Assembly (NCBI GenBank): GCA_051872335.1
Contig: JBJEDT010000037.1
Coordinates: forward strand, 1 to 64,000
DNA from: SUG2458 sp051872335
GTDB lineage: Bacteria > Bacillota_I > Bacilli_A > RFN20 > CAG-826
Direction: 5' to 3'
Length of the DNA stretch: 64,000 nucleotides
Of the stretch, positions 16,935 to 24,792 are shown piece after piece. Each line of letters starts with the position of its first letter. Position 1 is the first letter of the stretch. The translations under genes were made by a program, and so were the position numbers. The notes under the pieces are model-generated. The model did not search any database. It was not told where the DNA came from and saw only the letters and a list, made by a program, of their open reading frames with translations.

Positions 16935-18188
16935 TTATAAATGTTTAACTAAGAAATAATTCTTTTTACCACGACGAATGATTGTGTACTTATTAAATAG
17001 AGCGTTTTCTTTTGTAACATCAATATTTGAATTTACCTTATCTCCATTTACTAAAACACTATTTCCTGTAATAAATTCGCGAGCTTCCCTTTTTGACGAA
17101 GCAGCTTTAATTAAGATTAATAAATCTTCTAAAGGTAATGAAGAATCCAATTCAACAACATTTCCTCCACCAAGAACATTTTCAATTTGTTCTTCAGTTA
17201 AGTTTTTAACATCCCCTGAGAAGAAAGCTTGAGTCACATTTAATGCCTCTTCTAAACCTTCTTTACCATGTATAGTTTCAACAATATCAGCTGCTAATGC
17301 TTTTTGACCAATTCGAGCACCTGGATTTGCTAAATGTTCTTTTTCAATTGCTATAATTTCTTCTCTAGATTTAAATGAGAATACTTTTAAATATCTAATT
17401 GCATCTTCGTCAGTAGTATTAATAAAGTATTGATATAGTTTATAAGGTGAAGTTAATTTTGGATCTAAAAATAGTGCACCGTCTTCTGACTTACCAAATT
17501 TTTTACCATCAGCACGAGTTAATAAATGTGCTGTCATAACTCCAACATTAACATCATTTCCTTCTACTTTTCTAATTAATTCTAATCCAGCAGTTAGATT
17601 TCCCCATTGATCATTTCCACCGATTTGAATATTACATCCATATTTTTGATGTAGTGTTAAGAAATCTACGGATTGTAGAGTCATATAACTAAATTCAGTA
17701 AATGAAATACCTGCCTCTAATCTGGATGCAATAATATCTTTACTTAACATATAATTAATAGGGAAGTATTTACCATAATCTCTTAAATAATCTAAAAATG
17801 AAATGTTACCCAACCAATCGTAGTTATTAACAATTGCTCCTTTTTCAGGATCTGTCAAATCAATAAAACGCTCAAGTTGTGCTCTAATACATTCTGTATT
17901 TTTTTGTAATGTTTCTTTTCCTTGTAAGTTTCTTTCTTTAGATTTACCAGATGGGTCACCAATCATACCAGTAGCTCCACCAACTACAGCAATAACTTTG
18001 TGACCAGCTCTTTGAAGTCTCATTAAAATAGAAATCATAACAAAATTGCCGACATGCATAGAACTAGCTGAAGGGTCAAAACCACAATAAATAGTTTGTT
18101 TAGTCGATAGTAATTCTTTCATTTTTTCTTCATTAGAGTATTCTTGAATAAGTCCTCTCCAATTCAATTCTTCGATAATGTTTTCCAT
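16935..18188 (-). CDS. tyrS: Tyrosine--tRNA ligase
   Basis: Charges tRNA-Tyr. The 417-residue class I synthetase has the HIGH-type motif HVGN at residues 45-48, the KMSKS-type motif KFGKS, and a C-terminal S4-like RNA-binding domain (about 350-417). Length matches bacterial TyrS. Site AGGAGG precedes the ATG. Transcription is controlled by the T-box leader upstream, whose specifier is a Tyr codon. The gene is convergent with rpsD, and the rpsD-tyrS-ccpA neighbourhood resembles B. subtilis. Confidence 0.97.
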   Translation of the reverse strand: MENIIEELNWRGLIQEYSNEEKMKELLSTKQTIYCGFDPSASSMHVGNFVMISILMRLQRAGHKVIAVVGGATGMIGDPSGKSKERNLQGKETLQKNTECIRAQLERFIDLTDPEKGAIVNNYDWLGNISFLDYLRDYGKYFPINYMLSKDIIASRLEAGISFTEFSYMTLQSVDFLTLHQKYGCNIQIGGNDQWGNLTAGLELIRKVEGNDVNVGVMTAHLLTRADGKKFGKSEDGALFLDPKLTSPYKLYQYFINTTDEDAIRYLKVFSFKSREEIIAIEKEHLANPGARIGQKALAADIVETIHGKEGLEEALNVTQAFFSGDVKNLTEEQIENVLGGGNVVELDSSLPLEDLLILIKAASSKREAREFITGNSVLVNGDKVNSNIDVTKENALFNKYTIIRRGKKNYFLVKHL

Positions 18189-18212
18189 AAGTTCCTCCTA
18201 AAATTTAAATAA

Positions 18213-18415
18213 AAAAGCATCCCTATATTCTAAGGACGCTTATATAAACGTGGTACCACCTTAGTTGAGAATAATAAATTATCCCCCACTCATTAAGTTT
18301 TAACGCAACTAACGTCTTAATTTCTTAAGATTGCTCCTAAATCGTATTTCCTTTGTTACTTCTTTTCACCAACCAGAAGTTCTCTTTAATAAAGTACTTT
18401 TATTTATTCAACGCA
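18213..18415 (-). promoter_or_regulatory. T-box leader of tyrS (Tyr specifier TAC)
   Basis: On the minus strand the T-box sequence AAGGTGGTACCACG (18249-18262) precedes a terminator hairpin (AGC-TCC pairing with GGA-GCT, 18216-18240) and a T-run. The specifier TAC is at 18344-18346, followed by GATTTAGGAGC. The stem I loop motif GGTTGGTGAAAAG lies just upstream of it. Confidence 0.95.
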
Positions 18416-18421
18416 ATAAAT

Positions 18422-18449
18422 ATATTATCATACAACAAATTAAAGTCAA
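18422..18449 (-). promoter_or_regulatory. Promoter of the tyrS T-box transcript
   Basis: Minus-strand TTGACT (18444-18449) and TAATAT (18422-18427) with a 16-base spacer. Confidence 0.65.
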
Positions 18450-18466
18450 GATATTAAACTAATAAA

Positions 18467-19465
18467 TTACATCGTTGTAGTGTCTCTTTTTATATAAGTA
18501 GATTCGAATTTTACACTACGACCTTTTTGCTCATATTCTAATAATTCATCAAGCATACTCATAGATTTACGACCAACATCAACCATATTAATATGCATAG
18601 CACTGATTTGAGGGCGTGTGATTGAAGCATATTTAGTTCCGATTAAAGATAAAACTTCAACATCTTCTGGAACACGTAATCCCGAGTCAATAGCAGCATT
18701 AATAATTGCAGCAGCTAGAGAATCTCTATAAGCTAAAAAATAACCTTTCTTATTTGTTTTAAAAAAATCTACAAAATCTTGATATGTACGATTATATGAA
18801 TCATCACAACTTAATAGTCCATAACTTTTATTTGCTTCAATATGAGTATTAATAAATGCTTTTTCAATACGTGCTAATAATCTACCACAATTATGGACAT
18901 GCAAGAAATACATTTTCTTATCACCATGTTCAAAATATTCATTCAAAATTAATCTAATCTTATGTTCATAACCAAATGTAATGCAACCAACTTTATCAGA
19001 AATAATTTTATTATTTACGGCAATAACAGGAACGGCATAAGATTGTAAAACATTGACATCTTCAACATCTAATTCATCATCAAAAATAATAGCTCCATCA
19101 ACGTGAGAAGTAATAACTTTTTCAACAACTTTAATTGCATCTTCCCTTTGATGTTGAGTAACAAAAAGACTTAATGTATATCCTTTTTCTTTAGCAGCAT
19201 CTGTAATACCATTTAACATATTAGAAATATAAACATAGTTAGCCGCAGGAATAACAACCCCAATATTTGTAGATCTATTTGTTGCTAAAGCTTGAGCAAC
19301 AGCAGAAGGTTTGTAACCAAGGCGAGTAACTGTTTCTTCAACTTTTTTTCTAGTAGCCTCAGTAACATTTCCTTGTTTATTGATAACACGAGAAACAGTT
19401 GCTAAACTTACACCACTTGCTTTAGCAACTTCATAAATAGTGACACGTTCTTTCATGTTTTTCAT
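18467..19465 (-). CDS. LacI-family transcriptional regulator, CcpA-like
   Basis: DNA-binding regulator with an N-terminal LacI helix-turn-helix (VTIYEVAKASGVSLATVSRVINKQGNVTEATRKK in part, about 8-42) and hinge (NRSTNIGVVIP), followed by a periplasmic-binding-protein-like sensor domain. The 332-residue length, the MKERVTIYEVAKASGVSLATVSRV-type start and the position between tyrS and a YtxH-like/murC pair all match B. subtilis ccpA, the global regulator of carbon catabolite control. The C-terminal domain is fairly diverged, so CcpA function is likely but not proven. Site GGAGG lies seven bases before the ATG. Confidence 0.8.
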   Translation of the reverse strand: MKNMKERVTIYEVAKASGVSLATVSRVINKQGNVTEATRKKVEETVTRLGYKPSAVAQALATNRSTNIGVVIPAANYVYISNMLNGITDAAKEKGYTLSLFVTQHQREDAIKVVEKVITSHVDGAIIFDDELDVEDVNVLQSYAVPVIAVNNKIISDKVGCITFGYEHKIRLILNEYFEHGDKKMYFLHVHNCGRLLARIEKAFINTHIEANKSYGLLSCDDSYNRTYQDFVDFFKTNKKGYFLAYRDSLAAAIINAAIDSGLRVPEDVEVLSLIGTKYASITRPQISAMHINMVDVGRKSMSMLDELLEYEQKGRSVKFESTYIKRDTTTM

Positions 19466-19529
19466 AAATTTACCTCCACTTCTAATTATCTAATGATGCA
19501 ATCTAAAAGATTACTTAAATTACTCTTTC

Positions 19530-19558
19530 ATTCTAAAAGAAAAAATTTTCATAGTCAA
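19530..19558 (-). promoter_or_regulatory. Promoter of the ccpA-like gene
   Basis: Minus-strand TTGACT (19553-19558) and TAGAAT (19530-19535) with a 17-base spacer, about 65 bases before the start codon. Confidence 0.7.
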
Positions 19559-19618
19559 GAAAGATACTTTAAAAAATTTACATTTTTTAGCAATGATTTT
19601 CATGTTTTTTTCAAAAAG

Positions 19619-19640
19619 AAAAACGCCCTAGTAGCGTTTC
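19619..19640 (-). terminator. Terminator of the murC / YtxH-like transcript
   Basis: Minus-strand stem AACGC/GCGTT followed by T-rich sequence, directly after the stop of the YtxH-like gene. Confidence 0.8.
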
Positions 19641-19641
19641 C

Positions 19642-19974
19642 TTAATTTCCTAATTCTAATATTGATAAAATAGATTTCTTAATTTTGGAAAAAACCTTTT
19701 TATATTCACTGCTTAATTCTTCAACATCAATTGATTGAATATCATCAAAGATGTCTTGAGCTAATTTAAATACTTCCTTGTCACTTTTAAAAGATTCTTC
19801 TTCAATAGCACTTTCTTTTAAGTTACAAGAACATGATTTCTTTTTCATTTTTTCCATATAATCTTCAACAGATGTCTTAACATCCTTCATTAATTTTGAT
19901 GCTGGTTTACACATTACTATTAAACCTACTGCTGTTAACATTCCAGCACCGAAAGCTATAGTTTTTAAATGCAT
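19642..19974 (-). CDS. YtxH-like small membrane-associated protein
   Basis: A 110-residue protein with an N-terminal hydrophobic segment (about 4-24, KTIAFGAGMLTAVGLIVMC) followed by a Lys/Glu-rich, probably helical tail containing a CSC cluster. Its size, the glycine-containing N-terminal helix and its place between murC and a ccpA-like gene match YtxH of B. subtilis, a general-stress protein of unknown function. Sequence similarity is weak, so the call depends on synteny. It follows murC by 24 bases with site AAAGGAG and shares its terminator. Confidence 0.55.
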   Translation of the reverse strand: MHLKTIAFGAGMLTAVGLIVMCKPASKLMKDVKTSVEDYMEKMKKKSCSCNLKESAIEEESFKSDKEVFKLAQDIFDDIQSIDVEELSSEYKKVFSKIKKSILSILELGN

Positions 19975-19998
19975 ATATTACTCCTTTAGTTAACATCA

Positions 19999-21264
19999 TC
20001 ATGATCTTATTTCCTCAACTTTATTCATCACATCGTTCATATTTTTAGAAGATAAAAATATAAATACTTGTTTTTCTTTTGTAAAACAATCTTTTGTTAA
20101 ACTATTCAAATCATCAAGATAATGAAATTTTTTATTAAGTAATAAAAGCGATGATGTTTTTTTATTGACACGTTCGTATAAAGGTAAAACATAAATATCA
20201 TTTGCAAAATTTAATGCTTTTTTAAATTCATGTTTATAAAATAACAAACGTGAAAAACGATCGGGTTTAAAAAAGACGGTTAGCTTTAAACTAGGATATT
20301 TTTCTTTAATAAATTTTAAAGTTGCTTTAATCTCATTAGGATGATGCGCATAATCGTCAATATATATATCCCCGTTTATTATCGTGGTATTAATTCGCCT
20401 ATTTACACCGGCAAATTTTGCCAAATTTTCATTTAATAATTTAAATTCTATATTATGTTCTAATCCATATGCAACAATAGATAGAGCATGTATAAAATTA
20501 AAAAATCCATAAAAAGGTAAAATTAATTTATCAATATATTCTTTCTTATGAAATAATTTACCTTCAATTATTTCGTTATCATGTTTTACATCTTTTAAAT
20601 AATAATCAGCTTTTTTAGATGTTCCATATGTAATTATATTTTCATGTTTTACTTTTTTATAGTCTTCGTAAGGTATATATATTTTATTAGCTTTGCTTAA
20701 AAATTTTTGAAAACTATTTATATAAGCTTTTTGGTTTTTAAAAAAATCGGTATGATCAAAATCAATATTAGTTAAAATACATTCTTTTGGAGTAAAGTTT
20801 AAAAAATTATTTTTATATTCACAAGCTTCAAAAACAATGCTTTCTTTATTACCTCCAAATCCTATTCCATCTCCTCTTAACATTTCTATATTAATGATAT
20901 TTTTAAATGTATCATAAAATAATCCAACTGTTGTCGTTTTACCATGTGTTCCACAAATAGCAATCGAATATTTATTTTTTATATAATCACTAAGAAAGTT
21001 TATATATGAAGTGGTATTCTTTTTATTAAATAAAAATTGGAATTTTGCATTATCTTTATAGTAATTACCAATAATATAATTAAAATCTTTTTTGTACGAG
21101 AAATCATCAATTAATTCATATTGAATATTGTATTCTTCTAATAAATCTTGAGTAAAAAAATAATCGCTAATATCACAACCTGTAACATAATTACCATTGT
21201 CTTTTAAAATACGCGCTAAGGAAGACATTCCTGTCCCTTTTATACCAACTAAATAATATTTCAT
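19999..21264 (-). CDS. murC: UDP-N-acetylmuramate--L-alanine ligase
   Basis: Adds L-alanine to UDP-MurNAc, the first peptide step of peptidoglycan synthesis. The N-terminal Rossmann motif is VGIKGTGMSSLA, and the Mur ligase ATP loop GTHGKTTT is at residues 105-112. The length (421) is near the family norm of 430-450. I start at the ATG at 21264; the longer frame would use in-frame GTG codons that lie inside a hairpin. No clear Shine-Dalgarno sequence precedes the ATG: the upstream bases are the 3' arm of a perfect terminator-like hairpin (21269-21302). A second, truncated copy of this gene's 5' end lies at 23081-23122, so a small element appears to be inserted at the murC start. Confidence 0.92.
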   Translation of the reverse strand: MKYYLVGIKGTGMSSLARILKDNGNYVTGCDISDYFFTQDLLEEYNIQYELIDDFSYKKDFNYIIGNYYKDNAKFQFLFNKKNTTSYINFLSDYIKNKYSIAICGTHGKTTTVGLFYDTFKNIINIEMLRGDGIGFGGNKESIVFEACEYKNNFLNFTPKECILTNIDFDHTDFFKNQKAYINSFQKFLSKANKIYIPYEDYKKVKHENIITYGTSKKADYYLKDVKHDNEIIEGKLFHKKEYIDKLILPFYGFFNFIHALSIVAYGLEHNIEFKLLNENLAKFAGVNRRINTTIINGDIYIDDYAHHPNEIKATLKFIKEKYPSLKLTVFFKPDRFSRLLFYKHEFKKALNFANDIYVLPLYERVNKKTSSLLLLNKKFHYLDDLNSLTKDCFTKEKQVFIFLSSKNMNDVMNKVEEIRS

Positions 21265-21268
21265 AAAA
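21237..21268. repeat. Direct repeat copy A (murC 5' end)
   Basis: These 32 bases recur at 23095-23126 in the same orientation with two mismatches. Copy A covers the first nine codons of intact murC and a few bases before the ATG. The two copies bracket the XRE-DUF3990 / pyrophosphatase-like gene pair, like the target duplication of an insertion or a recombination scar. Confidence 0.85.
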
Positions 21269-21302
21269 ATCACCACTACATTATATGCAAGTGGTGATTT
21301 TA
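21269..21302 (-). terminator. Perfect hairpin between the accessory pair and murC
   Basis: Inverted repeat AAATCACCACT/AGTGGTGATTT with a 12-base loop. On the minus strand it follows the pyrophosphatase-like gene and is followed directly by TTATG, the murC start, so it would terminate the accessory transcript while also occupying the murC ribosome-binding region. Confidence 0.75.
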
Positions 21303-21307
21303 AAATT

Positions 21308-22120
21308 TTATATAACTATTTTATACTTGAAATGTTTCTCTTGAAAATAAATGTTCTTTTTAATTTCTTCTATTGAATATTCCTTATTATCAGTAACAAC
21401 TATTAACTTATCTTCAATATCATTTTCTCTTTCAATAACTGCATATATTTTACCTACACAGTTAGTTACAGGCTCATCAACACCGAAGACATATGCATCT
21501 TGATATTCATCATCAGCAGCTTTAATTTCCTTTATATAACCATAATTTATTGGATATATAATATCTTTATGTTTTGGGTGTATTGATCCAATTGGCCTAT
21601 CAATATAAACTTTAACTTTCTTTCCAATATTAGTTTCCAACTTTTCTCTGATAATTAATTTTTTTAATAATTTATATGCATCTTTTTCCAAATCTAGAAG
21701 CTGATAATTAATACTTTCCATCATTTTTTCTGTCGCTTGTTCAATGTCAAAAGTGTGATATATATTGTAATATGATACAATTTTCTTTGCATTAAAAAGT
21801 TTGAAAACTTCTCTGCTAGACAATTTATAGATTATTGACAAAGCTCTATAAATGTAACCAATCCAAAACATTTCATTTTTAGAATATTTAGTTTGTCCAT
21901 AAGAAGAAGATCCGTATTCATTATCAATTTCATAAAAACAATCGTTTATGTCAAGTGCCATAACTAAAAAACTATAATCGTCGAATTTTTTTGATAAGTT
22001 TGATAGCATAAACCTTCTAATAAAAATCAAAGAACTACACTCGACTTTATCTACTGATTCTTCAAATATTTTTCCTTGTATTTGACATAATTTTCTTTCA
22101 TTAAAATCTAACTTTTTCAT
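21308..22120 (-). CDS. Two-domain protein: antitoxin-like N-terminus plus inorganic-pyrophosphatase-like C-terminus
   Basis: A 270-residue protein. The C-terminal part (about 164-270) has the layout of a small family I inorganic pyrophosphatase-like domain: YPINYGYIKEI matches the YPANYGYIP block, and DDEYQDAYVFGVDEP occupies the place of the DxDPxD metal site but in altered form. Such short domains are often annotated pyrophosphatase without proof of activity. The middle (about 85-137), with LSSREVFKLFNAKKIVSYY and IYHTF, resembles DUF3791-type helical proteins that accompany DUF3990 proteins. The start codon overlaps the stop of the XRE-DUF3990 gene by four bases (ATGA), so the pair is translationally coupled. 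I infer a partner or antidote of the DUF3990 protein; the function is unproven. Confidence 0.65.
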   Translation of the reverse strand: MKKLDFNERKLCQIQGKIFEESVDKVECSSLIFIRRFMLSNLSKKFDDYSFLVMALDINDCFYEIDNEYGSSSYGQTKYSKNEMFWIGYIYRALSIIYKLSSREVFKLFNAKKIVSYYNIYHTFDIEQATEKMMESINYQLLDLEKDAYKLLKKLIIREKLETNIGKKVKVYIDRPIGSIHPKHKDIIYPINYGYIKEIKAADDEYQDAYVFGVDEPVTNCVGKIYAVIERENDIEDKLIVVTDNKEYSIEEIKKNIYFQEKHFKYKIVI

Positions 22121-22968
22121 TTTAGCAATTCATCAATATATTGACCCTTTCCACGATATTCAATCCTAGCAACTTTTACTTTATTTAAGTTTATGTTATT
22201 ATTTTCTAGTCTTTTATTTTTATACATTTCTTTTTCTTTGCTTGATAAGAAAAACAATTTAATAAAATCTAATTTTTTTAGAGCTATCTTTGATTTAATA
22301 ACATATTGATTTCCTAAATTAGTAGCTGCTAAAGCATGTTCGCATTGTTCGTTTGTAATTGCTCCATCTACAAATTCAGAAATCAAATCAAACATTCTAT
22401 TATCAGCAATGGGAGCTATTATAATATCTGCATTTTCAACTTTTTTGATAATGCTAATTATCAATTCATTTTGAGTATAATTATGCAACCATCCTCTATA
22501 ATATGCAATTGCTAACATCCATTCCGTATTAACATTAAATTTTTCAACTTTTAGTTTGTTTGTGTTTAATGAAAATGAATATACATATTTAGATGAAGTA
22601 TTTGCTATATAAGTAGATGCTTGTTCAAAATTTTCCCCTAAATAAAATCCTCTCCCAAAATCATTGTTTTCTTTTGAATACTTTAAATCTAGTGGTAATT
22701 CGATGACGTTTCTTGCACCATGAAATAAAAGTTTAGAATTTCTTTTTTCACAATCTTCATAAAATATTTGTTCATAGATTTTATTAATATTTATTCCTTT
22801 TTCTAATGCATAATTATAAATCGCATCGATGTTTTTTTCTTCAATTTCAGTTTTTTCGTTTTCCCATCTACTAATTGTATCTAATGAAACACCAATATTT
22901 AAAGCTAAATCTTCTTGTGTTAAAGATAACAACTCTCTAATAACTTTCAACTCTTTATTAACACGCAT
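22117..22968 (-). CDS. XRE helix-turn-helix plus DUF3990 (ADP-ribosyltransferase-like) protein
   Basis: A 283-residue protein. Residues 5-60 form an XRE/HTH_3 DNA-binding domain (LLSLTQEDLALNIGVSLDTI). From about residue 78 it matches DUF3990, including FHGARNVIE (H83-G84), NNDFGRGFYLGENFEQA (D103-A117) and GNQYVIKS (Q221). From memory the family has an ADP-ribosyltransferase-like fold; the H, Y and Q positions would correspond to its H-Y-E/Q type triad. That is inference. It is the first gene of a coupled pair with the antitoxin-like/pyrophosphatase-like protein, behind its own strong promoter, and probably regulates itself. The arrangement resembles a toxin-antitoxin or phage-defence module. 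Confidence 0.75.
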   Translation of the reverse strand: MRVNKELKVIRELLSLTQEDLALNIGVSLDTISRWENEKTEIEEKNIDAIYNYALEKGININKIYEQIFYEDCEKRNSKLLFHGARNVIELPLDLKYSKENNDFGRGFYLGENFEQASTYIANTSSKYVYSFSLNTNKLKVEKFNVNTEWMLAIAYYRGWLHNYTQNELIISIIKKVENADIIIAPIADNRMFDLISEFVDGAITNEQCEHALAATNLGNQYVIKSKIALKKLDFIKLFFLSSKEKEMYKNKRLENNNINLNKVKVARIEYRGKGQYIDELLK

Positions 22969-22990
22969 TTAAACCCCACCTTTCGATAGT

Positions 22991-23019
22991 ATTATATACA
23001 ATTATAAACACAAAGTCAA
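22991..23019 (-). promoter_or_regulatory. Promoter of the XRE-DUF3990 operon
   Basis: Minus-strand TTGACT (23014-23019) and TATAAT (22991-22996) with a 17-base spacer, about 25 bases before the start codon. The AT-rich, partly palindromic spacer and -10 region (TATAATTGTATATAAT-like) could be an operator for the XRE domain. The start has the site AAGGTGGGG. Confidence 0.75.
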
Positions 23020-23080
23020 AACTTATATTTATTAAATGTCGAATACAAGTTATAGATTAATAAATTTAACGCCATCATAA

Positions 23081-23122
23081 CGAAATACCAGAACCTTTTA
23101 TACCAATTAAATAATATTGCAT
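23081..23122 (-). pseudogene. Remnant of a murC 5' end
   Basis: Read on the minus strand from the ATG at 23122, this encodes MQYYLIGIKGSGIS and then a stop, against MKYYLVGIKGTGMS at the start of intact murC. The four differences (K/Q, V/I, T/S, M/I) are conservative. This suggests that the fragment came from a functional but diverged murC allele rather than decaying at random. It lies about 1.86 kb upstream of the intact start, on the far side of the XRE-DUF3990 pair. Confidence 0.85.
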
Positions 23123-23126
23123 AAAA
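23095..23126. repeat. Direct repeat copy B (murC 5' remnant)
   Basis: Matches 21237-21268 over 32 bases with two mismatches, same orientation. It covers the ATG and first nine codons of the murC remnant. It marks the far boundary of the segment carrying the XRE-DUF3990 operon. Confidence 0.85.
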
Positions 23127-23490
23127 TTACTATTAAAAAATATGAAATTAATTTAATAATATGCCACTACCATTGTTATTATTTAATTTAAAAGCAGTAG
23201 TAATCTTTATTACTTAATTTATTTGTTTTTTAAAATATACACAAATTGATCAATCTATGTTTGATTTATTATTTTAATAATTGCTTCCATTTAATCATAA
23301 AATGTTTTTCAATATTATAATTAATTAAATCTTTTCAAAAAGTTAAACTGATGAAATTCGATTATATATCCATATTTTCATATTCTATTTATATTAAAAA
23401 TTATAAATGATGCCACAAAAATCAAAATTATTGTTAAACAATAATATTTATATTTAGAATAAAAATAGTTTATTTTCATATCTTAAATAT
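23127..23490. other. AT-rich intergenic region, no gene seen
   Basis: About 360 bases without a supportable reading frame. Small hairpins are present (for example AGTAATAAAGATTACT on the minus strand near 23200), but none has a good T-run. It may hold the promoter of the plus-strand membrane protein gene, which I could not locate. It could be degraded sequence left from rearrangement at the murC remnant. Confidence 0.5.
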
Positions 23491-24039
23491 ATGATAAATA
23501 ATTTAATTAAAGCATCAAAACACATATTAGTATTTATATTATTTTCATTTATTGGATGGTTCTGGGAAACTATATTAGTTCTTATTTTATATAATTCAAT
23601 TTCAAATATTGGCTTTCTTCATTTACCAATATGCCCTATATATGGAACAACTATTTTGCTATGTTATTTACTGTTAGGTACACCAAATAATTTTAAGTTG
23701 CCTTTAAAACGATTATCAAATAAGAAATTAAAAACTATATTATATTTATTAATATTATTTATAGTTCCTACCATTATAGAAGTTATAGTTGGTAATTATT
23801 TTTATAATAAATATGGTATTGTTTTATGGTCTTATGAAGGCCTTCCTTTAACAATAGGAAAATATATAAATCTATTTGTTTCTTTATTTTGGGCTGTTTG
23901 CATTTTCTTAATCATGAGATACCTAATTGAACCCATTTATAGATTTTTAAATAATGTTAGTACTTTTAATATTTTAGGTCTTTCCTTAACATTTATTTTA
24001 CTTACTGCAATAGATTTTATTATTTGTATAAAAAAATAA
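23491..24039 (+). CDS. CmpB-type (ABC transporter type IV) membrane protein
   Basis: A 182-residue integral membrane protein with about five hydrophobic segments. It resembles the CmpB / putative ABC-transporter permease family: FSFIGWFWETI near residue 16, the PICPIYGTTI block near 47, and the VGNYFYNKYGIVLWSYE block. Members are common in Firmicutes and poorly characterised, and no ATPase partner lies beside it. The ATG has no recognisable ribosome binding site and sits in very AT-rich DNA, so the start is uncertain. It is the only plus-strand gene in this accessory stretch. Confidence 0.75.
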   Translation: MINNLIKASKHILVFILFSFIGWFWETILVLILYNSISNIGFLHLPICPIYGTTILLCYLLLGTPNNFKLPLKRLSNKKLKTILYLLILFIVPTIIEVIVGNYFYNKYGIVLWSYEGLPLTIGKYINLFVSLFWAVCIFLIMRYLIEPIYRFLNNVSTFNILGLSLTFILLTAIDFIICIKK

Positions 24040-24040
24040 T

Positions 24041-24083
24041 AATGGGAATGTATTAAGATATTAAAAATCTTACATTCCCATCA
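24041..24083. terminator. Hairpin between convergent genes
   Basis: Stem GGGAATGTA/TACATTCCC between the CmpB-type gene (+) and the VWA gene (-). A T-rich tract follows on the minus side, so it mainly serves the VWA transcript. Confidence 0.65.
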
Positions 24084-24101
24084 TTATAAAGGAGAAATTA
24101 A

Positions 24102-24743
24102 TTATTTTTCATTATTTGTTTCTTCAATGTCTTTTTTCCAATCTTTTGTTAAAGTTTTATTTTTTCTTATTTCAGAAACAGCTTCACAAAGACAAACATA
24201 ATTTGCTTTAACACCATCTTTATTATTTTTATAATTAACTGCTAAATCTTTATTTATTCCTAGTTTTGATGCTTCAGCAATTGTGTCAATATTAGCACCT
24301 ATAAAAATAACTTCCCATTTCTTATTTTTTCTTAATCGTTCAATGATTTTTCTAACTGTTTTGTAGTTAAACTTATAACTTGAATTTTCTTGTCCATCAG
24401 TTATTATAACAAGTAACGTTTTTGTTATTGTTTTTGATTGTTCGTCTTTTGCTTGTTTTCTTTCAATATAGGTTGTTGTACTTCCTATTGCATCAAGTAA
24501 AGCTGTAGAACCAAATGGTTCATAATCTTCTTTTGTCAATTCATGAATCTTTTTAATATTAACTCGATTATGAATTGTTCTTGAGTTATCACTAAACATA
24601 ACTGTTGTAACTATTGCTTCCCCCTCCTCATTTTTTTGTTTTTTAATAAGTGAATTGAAACCATCAATAGTTTCTTGTCTTAAATCGGACATTGACCCAC
24701 TTTCATCTAAAATGAATACTAATTCTGTAAATTCTTTTTTCAT
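24102..24743 (-). CDS. Von Willebrand factor A domain protein
   Basis: A 213-residue cytoplasmic protein made almost entirely of one VWA domain. The metal-binding MIDAS motif is intact: DESGSMS near residue 12, a Thr in the SGSTALLDAIG-like segment (FGSTALLDAIG) and an Asp in VIITDGQE. Such stand-alone VWA proteins mediate protein-protein contacts and occur in tellurite-type stress and signalling clusters. The specific role is unknown. I start at the ATG at 24743, nine bases after AAAGGA; an in-frame ATG three codons earlier is too close to that site. The upstream gene encodes a regulator-like protein, ending 77 bases away behind its own terminator. Confidence 0.85.
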   Translation of the reverse strand: MKKEFTELVFILDESGSMSDLRQETIDGFNSLIKKQKNEEGEAIVTTVMFSDNSRTIHNRVNIKKIHELTKEDYEPFGSTALLDAIGSTTTYIERKQAKDEQSKTITKTLLVIITDGQENSSYKFNYKTVRKIIERLRKNKKWEVIFIGANIDTIAEASKLGINKDLAVNYKNNKDGVKANYVCLCEAVSEIRKNKTLTKDWKKDIEETNNEK

Positions 24744-24792
24744 ATCTTTCATTCCTTTCTTTATAGCTTTATTGTAAATAAAAAGGAATTAA

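Noticed and set aside
21265..21276. GTG start for murC four codons upstream
   Set aside because: These GTG codons form the 3' arm of a perfect hairpin; the ATG at 21264 gives the family start MKYYLVG.
23127..23490. Hidden gene or RNA in the 360-base gap
   Set aside because: No frame with a start and ribosome site longer than a few codons; hairpins are small and lack T-runs.
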